Shown piece after piece: positions 58,183-64,000 of a DNA stretch of 64,000 bases. The position numbers and the translations under genes were made by a program. Under the pieces are notes generated by a model. That model had not been told where the DNA came from and ran no database searches. It saw nothing but the letters and a program-made list of their open reading frames with translations. Origin of the DNA: Sinomonas sp. ASV322 (lineage in GTDB: Bacteria; Actinomycetota; Actinomycetes; Actinomycetales; Micrococcaceae); contig NZ_JAVFJJ010000011.1 in assembly GCF_030908245.1 (NCBI RefSeq), positions 1-64,000 of the forward strand, written 5' to 3'. Within the stretch, counting starts at the first letter, position 1; each line of letters begins with the position of its first letter.

Positions 58183-59179
58183 CCACGGACGGCGACCAGG
58201 CATGCTCGATGAACAGCGACGGCTTCCCGGCCCCGTCGGCCGGAAGCACCCAGATGTCGCTGTCTCCGATGGGCGCCCCGCGGGCCAATCCGTACAGAAC
58301 AGAGGCATCATCCAGCCACTCGGCCTGATCGTCGACGTTGCGGTTCTCCCCGAGCGTCGTGACCTGATCGGTCTTGAGGTCCAGCACGGCAAGGAGTCTG
58401 ACCTGCTGTTGGTTCGGATCGGATGACTTGATCTTGAAGGCGATCCGGGTGCCGTCCGGAGAAAGCGACGGGCATTCGACCCCGGCGTGGATGGCCGTGA
58501 GGGTTCGCTGCCCGACGCTCCCCCGCACGAGCCAGTTGCGGTCGGAGGAGCCCACGGTTGCGTAAAACGTGTCACCGTCCTTGGCGAACGTGACGCCCCA
58601 GACGTTGCGCTCCTGGGGCGTCAAGGATGTGCCGGGAATGGTGATGCTGTAGTTCTCGAGATTTCCGAAGCTCTCGCCGTCGGTGGCCGAGATTTCCGTC
58701 GCGGTCGAGAAGCTGCCCGAGTAGGCGTGCCCGCTGACGAACACCGTCGAGGCCGCGAAGCGGCCATCGGCCGAGAGTCTCGCCCGACTCGGCAGACCCG
58801 CAAGGGTGCGGGTGCGCACGATGTGCCAGTCGGCGTCGAGAATCAGCTCCTCCGTCGTGCTGTCGAGGCCGATCCTCGTGCGCAGGCAGATGCGGCGGCC
58901 AGCCGTCGCGTCCACGCGGTCGCAGGCCTGGCTCGTGAGCGTCCTCGGCGCCTTGGGGTCATGGGCCGGGACGGCGGCGACCATTCCCTGCCCCTGCCCG
59001 GACGCGGTGTTGCGGAAGAAGATGACCGGTCCCGCCGCGGCCGACGGCGCGACCGAGACTTCCGATGGGGCACGGGACTGCGTCAGGTATCGGGCATACG
59101 CCCATGCACCATAGCCACCGGCTCCCCCCAGCGCGATGACGACGGCGATGAGCACGAAGGCCCGAGTTCGGTACTTCAC
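58163..59179 (-). CDS. Membrane-anchored TolB-like beta-propeller protein
   Basis: The protein has 338 residues from the GTG at 59179, which overlaps the MFS stop (GTGA). A single N-terminal helix (TRAFVLIAVVIALGGAGGYG) anchors it; the rest should be outside. Propeller-like repeats end in the PD40 motif: VECPSLSPDGTRIAFKIKSS, QAEWLDDASVLYGLARG, SRARLSADGRFAASTVFVSG. Such domains bind or report on extracellular ligands. Coupling to the MFS gene suggests they work together. Confidence 0.85.
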   Translation of the reverse strand: MKYRTRAFVLIAVVIALGGAGGYGAWAYARYLTQSRAPSEVSVAPSAAAGPVIFFRNTASGQGQGMVAAVPAHDPKAPRTLTSQACDRVDATAGRRICLRTRIGLDSTTEELILDADWHIVRTRTLAGLPSRARLSADGRFAASTVFVSGHAYSGSFSTATEISATDGESFGNLENYSITIPGTSLTPQERNVWGVTFAKDGDTFYATVGSSDRNWLVRGSVGQRTLTAIHAGVECPSLSPDGTRIAFKIKSSDPNQQQVRLLAVLDLKTDQVTTLGENRNVDDQAEWLDDASVLYGLARGAPIGDSDIWVLPADGAGKPSLFIEHAWSPSVVSGVRS

Positions 59180-60441
59180 GGCACAGACTGAGCTGCCGTT
59201 TGCACGCCCGCGCCCTGCGCCGCGCGGAGCAGCAGGACCGCGAGAGGAAGGACGAGCACGAGTCCGGCAGCCATGATCCACAGCGCCGGCGCGCCGCCGA
59301 CCGCGTACCAGAGGAGGCCGAATCCGGTCGACGAGATGAGGCGCGCGACGGCGACGACGGTCTGGGCCGCGGCGATGCCGCTCGCGGCGGCGCGTTGGGG
59401 TGAGAGCAAGCCGGCCAGCGCGGCGAGCACCCCGTCCGTCGCGGCGTAGAACGCGCCGAGGAGCGCAAGCGTCGCCAACGTGGCCGGCAGACCGGCCCAC
59501 GGAAGGACTGCTGAGACATACGCCGCGAGAAGCGCGCCGTGCCCGGCGATGAAGACTCGGGTCCGCCCCCAGCGGTCGGCGAGCCGACCCATCGGGATGG
59601 CCAGGAGCAGGTAGGCGACATTGGTCCCGACGTAGAGCAGCGGGAACCATTCCGCGGCAAATGAGGTCCGGGACTGGAGGACGAGGTAGAGGAAGCCATC
59701 ACCGACCGTCAGCAGTCCGAGTGCCCCCGCGACAAGGAGCAGCCGCCTCATCGCGGGGGTGTTCACGTCCCGCCAGCCGGGTCGGGGCTCCCGCGCAGTG
59801 GCCGGATGCCGCCGTCGTTCGTTGGGGACGAACAGACCGAGGACCGCGACCCCGATGACCGCGAAGGCGAGCGAGGCGATGAACACGACCCGGTAGCCGT
59901 TCGGAATCACGAGGAGGATCACGAACGCGAGAACTGGCCCGAGGGCGGCGCCAACAGTGTCGAGCATGCGGTGGACTCCGAAGGAACGGCCGATATGCTC
60001 GGGCTGCGCGGCGAACCTGATGAGTGCGTCGCGCGGCGCCGTGCGGATCCCCTTGCCAACGCGGTCGACGGCGATCACCGCGGCGAGCGAGCCGAAGCCA
60101 TCCGCCACGAGCAGGGCCATCCTCGCGAGCGCGGACAGGCCGTACCCCGCGAAGGCGATCCACTTCTGGCTCCCGGTACGGTCGGCGGTCCAGCCCGCGG
60201 CAATGCGCACGCTTGAGCTGATCCCCTGATAGATCCCGTCCACGAAGCCGTAGGCGATCGTCGAGAGGCCGAGGGACGCCGTGATGTAGAGGGGGAGAAC
60301 GGCCGCGACGGATTCGGACGAGATATCGGTCAGGAGACTCGTGACGCCTAAGGCGAGGATGACGGGAGCCAGTTTGAAGGGCGGAGCTGTTGCGCGGGTC
60401 TCAGACTTGCGGCCACGCCAGTCCGAAAGGGAGAGATACAT
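59176..60441 (-). CDS. Major facilitator superfamily transporter
   Basis: The protein has 421 residues from the ATG at 60441, with GGAG five bases upstream; the frame is open for 24 more residues that lack hydrophobic character. Twelve helices are plausible. The MFS A-motif-like loops RIAAGWTADRTGSQK and MGRLADRWGRTRVFIAG lie after the second and eighth helices, and DRVGKGIRTAPRDALIRFAA is the conserved central block of the UhpC/drug-type group. The substrate is unknown. The downstream TolB-like protein is translationally coupled. Confidence 0.9.
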   Translation of the reverse strand: MYLSLSDWRGRKSETRATAPPFKLAPVILALGVTSLLTDISSESVAAVLPLYITASLGLSTIAYGFVDGIYQGISSSVRIAAGWTADRTGSQKWIAFAGYGLSALARMALLVADGFGSLAAVIAVDRVGKGIRTAPRDALIRFAAQPEHIGRSFGVHRMLDTVGAALGPVLAFVILLVIPNGYRVVFIASLAFAVIGVAVLGLFVPNERRRHPATAREPRPGWRDVNTPAMRRLLLVAGALGLLTVGDGFLYLVLQSRTSFAAEWFPLLYVGTNVAYLLLAIPMGRLADRWGRTRVFIAGHGALLAAYVSAVLPWAGLPATLATLALLGAFYAATDGVLAALAGLLSPQRAAASGIAAAQTVVAVARLISSTGFGLLWYAVGGAPALWIMAAGLVLVLPLAVLLLRAAQGAGVQTAAQSVP

Positions 60442-60690
60442 GCCAGCTCCAATCGCCGCTACCCGTGTGCCGCCCCGTAGATCACCGACGCGCCGGTCCA
60501 TCAACTCTCGCAAGGCGAATCATCCGAGGGCCACACTTGCCTGTACTCGACTTTGTTGATTGGAGCGAGAGGCTCATGTGCCGCGGTACCGCGAATTCCC
60601 GCAGAACTCACACCGTCGTAACGGCACGGAAACGGACCATGCCTACCGTTTAGTTGCATACCCTTCGATCCTGTCGATCCAGGAGGCGGC

Positions 60691-61194
60691 ATGCAGACCC
60701 ATCCCAAGCTGACGATCCGCAGAACCTCGTGGTCCAACCCCGTCGGCCGCGACCTCCGCGCTGCCCAGCAGGCCGAGCTCGACGCGCGCTATGGCCACGG
60801 AGAGCACGAGGCCGGCGAAGCCCCCACTGCGGCGGATATGGGCGTGTTCCTCATCGCCTATGAGCGTGCGACGGGACAGCCGCTCGGCTGCGGCGGCCTG
60901 CGCTGGCTCGACGCGAAGACGGCGGAGGTCAAGCGGGTCTATGTGCTCCCCTACGCGCGGGGATCCGGGGTCGCGAGCTCAATCCTCCTGGCGCTCGAGG
61001 CCGAGGCCCACGACGCCGGAATAACCCTCGTCATGGCCGAGGCCGGCTCGGCGCAGCCGGACGGGCGGATGTTCTACGAGGCCGCGGGCTATCGGCCCGT
61101 CCCGAACTTCGGACCGTATCAGGAGGTCGACGACTCGGTCTGCTACGCGAAGCCTGTCATGGCACCCGTGCGGGTCCACGCCATCGCGATCTGA
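60691..61194 (+). CDS. GNAT-family N-acetyltransferase
   Basis: The protein has 167 residues; AGGAGG is five bases before the ATG. GNAT core: FLIAYERATGQPLGCGGLRW, AEVKRVYVLPYARGSGVASSILLALE (acetyl-CoA loop R-G-S-G-V-A), ITLVMAEAG and MFYEAAGYRPVPNFGPY. The substrate is unknown; such proteins often acetylate amines or peptide N-termini. It is divergent from the MFS gene across 249 bases that show nothing distinctive. Confidence 0.9.
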   Translation: MQTHPKLTIRRTSWSNPVGRDLRAAQQAELDARYGHGEHEAGEAPTAADMGVFLIAYERATGQPLGCGGLRWLDAKTAEVKRVYVLPYARGSGVASSILLALEAEAHDAGITLVMAEAGSAQPDGRMFYEAAGYRPVPNFGPYQEVDDSVCYAKPVMAPVRVHAIAI

Positions 61195-61222
61195 CGACGG
61201 CGGGGGCGCACCCGCCGTCGTC
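61193..61222 (+). terminator. Hairpin terminator after the GNAT gene
   Basis: GACGACGGCGGG (61193-61204) pairs perfectly with CCCGCCGTCGTC (61211-61222) over a six-base loop. It overlaps the stop codon of the GNAT gene. The stem is the same sequence as in the purB terminator (27770-27810). Confidence 0.7.
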
Positions 61223-61309
61223 CGTTCCCGAGTTCGCGACGAGTGGCCACCTCTCGCCCGGCGCGCGGCCGGAAGCCGCGCCGCGCCCGTCGAAGGTGAC
61301 GGCGCAACG

Positions 61310-62683
61310 TCAGGAGGGCGGCGCCGTGCTCGGGAGGTCGCGTACCGGCACCATCGCCCGCCACGGCGACGCCTGCTCGTACACGTGGGCGATGCCGAGG
61401 AGCGCGTAGTCCGAGAGCGCGGGCCCCAGGAGGTGGAGGCCCACGGGCAGCCCGCCCGCGAGGCCGCACGGCACGCTCACGGCCGGCATCCCCGTGAGGT
61501 TCGCCGCCGAGAGCATGCGCAGCGCCGAGGAGAGCGACTCGCCGTCCGCGTCCCCCGTGAGCTCATGCGCCATGTCGGCGAGCCGCGGCGCCGTGGCCGG
61601 CAGGGTCGGCGAGAGCAGCGCGTCGACCCCGGCCCTCTCGAAGAATTGCGCGAGCGCCTCGCGGAGGTGCGCGCGGACGGCGTGCGAGATGCGGAGGTCG
61701 GCGGCGGTCACGAGGGCCCCCGTCTCGATCATCGTGCGGGTCTCGGGGAGGTAGCGGTCCGCTGCCCTGCCCAGTCGCTCCCGATGGTGGTGCGCAGCCT
61801 CGGAGAGCGAGATGGCGAGGCTCGCCGGCAGCGCGAGATCGAGCTCGGGAAGGCTCACGTCGACGATCTCGAAGCCGAGCCGGGCGAGGTCCGCGATCGC
61901 GCGCTCGACGACGTCGCGCACTCCCGCCGCGACGCCCCACGCCGTCCACAATCCCCTGTCGACGGCGAGGCGCGCGCCCCTGAACGTCAGCTCGCGGCCC
62001 CGGGTGGACATCCCCTCCAGCACGAGGGCGCAGTCCTCCGCGCTGCGCGCGATGGGTCCGATGTGATCGAGTGTGTGGCTCACCGTGAGCACGCCGGAGC
62101 CCGGGACCAGGCCGGCCGTCGGCTTGAGCCCCACGAGTCCGTTGACCGAGGCGGGGTTGCGCACGGATCCGCCGGTGTCGGTGCCGAGGGCCGCGGGGAC
62201 GCTGCCGACCGCGACGGCGACGCCCGATCCTACGCTCGAACCGCCCGCATAGCGGCCCGGATCCCAGGGGTTCCGCGTGGGCGGCGTGCCCTGCCCGAAC
62301 GCGAATTCGTGCGTCTGGAGCTTTCCGAGGATGACGGCGCCGCTCTCGCGGAGTCGCCGGACGGCCCCCGCGTCGCGGGCCGCGATGCGCCCGCGCAGCG
62401 CGGCGGAGCCGCCTTCGGCGGGAAGGCCGCGCACGTCGATGACGTCCTTGACGCCGACGGGAACGCCCGTGAGCGGTCCCCCGCCGCCGCGACGCGCGAT
62501 CCGGTCGGCCGTCCGCGCGGCGGCCCGGGCGCCGTCGGCGTCGACATGGGCCCATGCGCGCGCGAAGCCCTCCGTCGCGACGATGCGCTCCAGCACGGAG
62601 TCGAGGAGCTCGACGGCGGAGAGCTCGCCGCCGCGGATCCTCCGCGCGGACTCCGCGACTCCCCACTCCCACGGCTCGGTCAT
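61310..62683 (-). CDS. Amidase (GatA/AtzE-type amidase-signature enzyme)
   Basis: The protein has 457 residues from the ATG at 62683, which overlaps the preceding stop (ATGA). Amidase-signature triad: Lys in [14 protein letters not shown], cis-Ser in [16 protein letters not shown], and nucleophile Ser in [12 protein letters not shown]. The N-terminal [19 protein letters not shown] and the C-terminal [20 protein letters not shown] fit the GatA/AtzE group. It hydrolyses an amide; the substrate is unknown. It is the third gene of a coupled operon with a 66-residue protein and an amidohydrolase, a layout like that of the ring-cleavage or nitrogen-heterocycle pathways. Confidence 0.92.
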   Translation of the reverse strand: MTEPWEWGVAESARRIRGGELSAVELLDSVLERIVATEGFARAWAHVDADGARAAARTADRIARRGGGGPLTGVPVGVKDVIDVRGLPAEGGSAALRGRIAARDAGAVRRLRESGAVILGKLQTHEFAFGQGTPPTRNPWDPGRYAGGSSVGSGVAVAVGSVPAALGTDTGGSVRNPASVNGLVGLKPTAGLVPGSGVLTVSHTLDHIGPIARSAEDCALVLEGMSTRGRELTFRGARLAVDRGLWTAWGVAAGVRDVVERAIADLARLGFEIVDVSLPELDLALPASLAISLSEAAHHHRERLGRAADRYLPETRTMIETGALVTAADLRISHAVRAHLREALAQFFERAGVDALLSPTLPATAPRLADMAHELTGDADGESLSSALRMLSAANLTGMPAVSVPCGLAGGLPVGLHLLGPALSDYALLGIAHVYEQASPWRAMVPVRDLPSTAPPS

Positions 62684-62880
62684 TGGTCCCGGCCTTCCTC
62701 GTGGGCGAGCAGGGGCGCGGCGTCGCGCCGCAGCCCCTCCATCGCGGCCCGGAAGTCGGCGTACGCCTCCGCGACGGCGGGCTCGTCCCGCCGCGCGACC
62801 TCCTCGCCGACAAGCCGCTCGAGGACGCGGCGCTGCGCGGTCGAGAGGGGTTCGCGAGGCGCGTCTGCACTGCGGGTCAT
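62680..62880 (-). CDS. 66-residue helical protein, possible amidase partner
   Basis: The protein has 66 residues, mostly charged and helical (STAQRRVLERLVGEEVARRD, AEAYADFRAAMEGLRRDAAP). Both its start (with the upstream amidohydrolase) and its stop (with the downstream amidase) are in ATGA overlaps, so it is very likely real and made in step with both enzymes. By position and size it is comparable with AtzG, the small partner of the amidase AtzE, or GatC of GatCAB; the sequence similarity is weak and unproven. Confidence 0.65.
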   Translation of the reverse strand: MTRSADAPREPLSTAQRRVLERLVGEEVARRDEPAVAEAYADFRAAMEGLRRDAAPLLAHEEGRDQ

Positions 62881-64000
62881 CGGCGTGCTCCCGCCGTGAG
62901 CTCCCCGTCGCGGACCACGGGCGCGCCGTCCACGAAGACGTGCCGCACGGTCCGGAGGTCGCGGGCGTCGGCGAGGACGACGTCGGCCGCGAACCCCGTG
63001 CGCAGCTCGCCGCGCCGCGTGGCGAGGCCCGGGATGGCGCGGGCGACGGCGCTCGTCGCCATCGCGACCGCACCGCCGAGCGTCCTGTGGCCGCGGGAGG
63101 CGACGTCCTGGACCGCGGCGATGAGCTCATCGTGGTCGCCGTCGTGGCCGTAGTCGGTCCCGAGCACCTGCACGAGATCGTCCTGTCCGAGGAGCGCGTC
63201 CCAGTGCTCTCGCGTCTCGACCGTGCGGCGCCGGTGGAGGAGGTCGAAGACGGAGGCCTCAGCGAGCCAGCCGTGCGCGCGGCCGAGCGCCGCGAGCTCG
63301 ACCGCCTCGCGGGGCGTGTGGGACGGATGGTTGGCGTGCCCCGCGATGACTCTCGCGCCACGGGCTGCGGGATCGCCCATGAGCTCCCGCAGGACCCGGG
63401 CCGTCGCGGAAGCGCTGTGGACGACGGCGGGCACGCCGAGGCGCGCGGCGGCCCGCACGCCCTCGCGGATCCCCTCGAGCGCCGGGGCGATGGACGGCAT
63501 GACCGTCGCTGAGACGAGGCCCGCTAGCTCGCCGATGTCGATCCGGCCGGCCAGCCCGGCGTCGCCCGCCGCCGCGGCGAGCGCTTCGGCGTCGACCGCG
63601 TCGGCATCCAGGAAGCGCCCGAGCACGGCCTCCTTGAGGCGGCGCGCCTGTGCCTGCGAGACCCGAACGCCTGTGCGGCGCTCGATCGCCTCCGGCAGGT
63701 ACACGAGGTCCTGCCCGCCGCCCCCGAGCGTCTGCCCGCCGCCGAGCTCGCCGATGGCGACAGCGCCGTCGTCGAGCATCTGCTCGACGCTGAGCTCCGC
63801 CTCGTGCCCGCGCAGCCCGCCGCCGTCGGCGCGTTGCGCGGCCGCGAGCGCGGACGGGAGATGCGTCGTGGCGCCTCGAACGTGAACGGCGTGGCGGCTG
63901 TCCGCCTCGCGGACCTGGTCCATCGTCGCGAAGCCGCACAGGCTCAGGACCGTCGTCGTGCCGGCGAGGAGGTGCCGGTCCAGGTGGCCGAGCCATTCCT
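62877..64000 (-). CDS. Amidohydrolase-family enzyme, N-terminus outside window
   Basis: At least 374 residues are in the window. The frame is open to the right edge with convincing coding sequence beyond an internal ATG at 63923 (EWLGHLDRHLLAGTTTVLSL and SLCGFATMDQVREADS), so the real start lies outside. Metal-site-like motifs: VIAGHANHPSHTPREAVEL (His ligands) and QVLGTDYGHDGDHDELIAAV (Asp ligand); the C-terminal sandwich ends GFAADVVLADARDLRTVRHV. It resembles enamidase/dihydroorotase-like amidohydrolases acting on ring amides. It leads the coupled operon with the 66-residue protein and the amidase. Confidence 0.85.
   Translation of the reverse strand, partial: EWLGHLDRHLLAGTTTVLSLCGFATMDQVREADSRHAVHVRGATTHLPSALAAAQRADGGGLRGHEAELSVEQMLDDGAVAIGELGGGQTLGGGGQDLVYLPEAIERRTGVRVSQAQARRLKEAVLGRFLDADAVDAEALAAAAGDAGLAGRIDIGELAGLVSATVMPSIAPALEGIREGVRAAARLGVPAVVHSASATARVLRELMGDPAARGARVIAGHANHPSHTPREAVELAALGRAHGWLAEASVFDLLHRRRTVETREHWDALLGQDDLVQVLGTDYGHDGDHDELIAAVQDVASRGHRTLGGAVAMATSAVARAIPGLATRRGELRTGFAADVVLADARDLRTVRHVFVDGAPVVRDGELTAGARR

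Noticed and set aside
60442-60690. Hidden gene in the MFS/GNAT divergent gap
   Set aside because: The open frames lack ribosome sites and overlap both promoters; nothing distinctive is seen.

Overview
The window comes from a very GC-rich actinobacterial chromosome. Codons end almost always in G or C, GTG starts are common, and many gene pairs overlap by ATGA, GTGA or TGATG. The gene content (branched-chain dehydrogenase operon, WYL regulators, GT87-type mannosyltransferase, agmatine/putrescine genes, LacI, ChrA) suggests a Micrococcaceae soil bacterium of the Arthrobacter/Sinomonas type; that placement is inference. I see no prophage, insertion sequence, integron or CRISPR array. About 58 protein genes and one initiator tRNA fill the window, and no gene-free gap exceeds about 285 bases.

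Layout. 1-4643 (minus): two secreted low-complexity proteins. One is a partial protein of at least 1126 residues built of Gly-x-Pro repeats with a DNA-level internal duplication. 4926-13400: regulators (MarR, TetR, AraC, WYL) mixed with a nitrilase, VOC and SRPBCC proteins and a 4-coumarate-CoA-ligase-like enzyme. 13410-18391: PAP2-like membrane protein, glutaryl-CoA-dehydrogenase-like enzyme, YtcJ-type amidohydrolase, flavoprotein monooxygenase. 18503-23576 (minus): E1alpha-E1beta-E2 of a branched-chain 2-oxoacid dehydrogenase behind a palindromic promoter, preceded by a HisC-like aminotransferase. 23634-28007: small membrane protein, a coupled WXG-like/alpha-beta-hydrolase pair, purB and tRNA-fMet. 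28213-35935: FAD dehydrogenase, methyltransferase, and a divergent agmatine/putrescine locus (putrescine oxidase against aguB-aguA) with two copies of one operator, then a FAD/Rieske oxidoreductase. 36042-40512: a large hybrid histidine kinase and a REC-SpoIIE phosphatase.

40739-44685 is the most interesting stretch: a tightly packed operon of a DoxX-like protein, a small membrane protein, an ArsP/DUF318-type permease with a CTCC motif, a free-standing TusA-like protein that keeps the sulfur-carrier cysteine, a radical SAM enzyme whose N-terminus is a second TusA-like domain lacking that cysteine, and a methyltransferase. Facing it are a GT87-like glycosyltransferase and a GT2-DUF2064 fusion, the latter related to families known near radical SAM/arsenosugar genes. 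I propose it as an uncharacterised chalcogen or metalloid small-molecule modification and export system.

47774-64000: OmpR-type two-component pair, alpha/beta hydrolase, NAD-epimerase/MTA-phosphorylase pair, class V aminotransferase, VOC protein, aldo-keto reductase, LacI regulator with a 16-bp palindrome, ChrA, a twin-DUF1540 protein, a TolB-like/MFS pair, GNAT, and a coupled amidohydrolase/66-residue protein/amidase operon running off the right edge. Several intergenic spaces hold short tandem plus inverted repeats that may be genome-wide repeat families.
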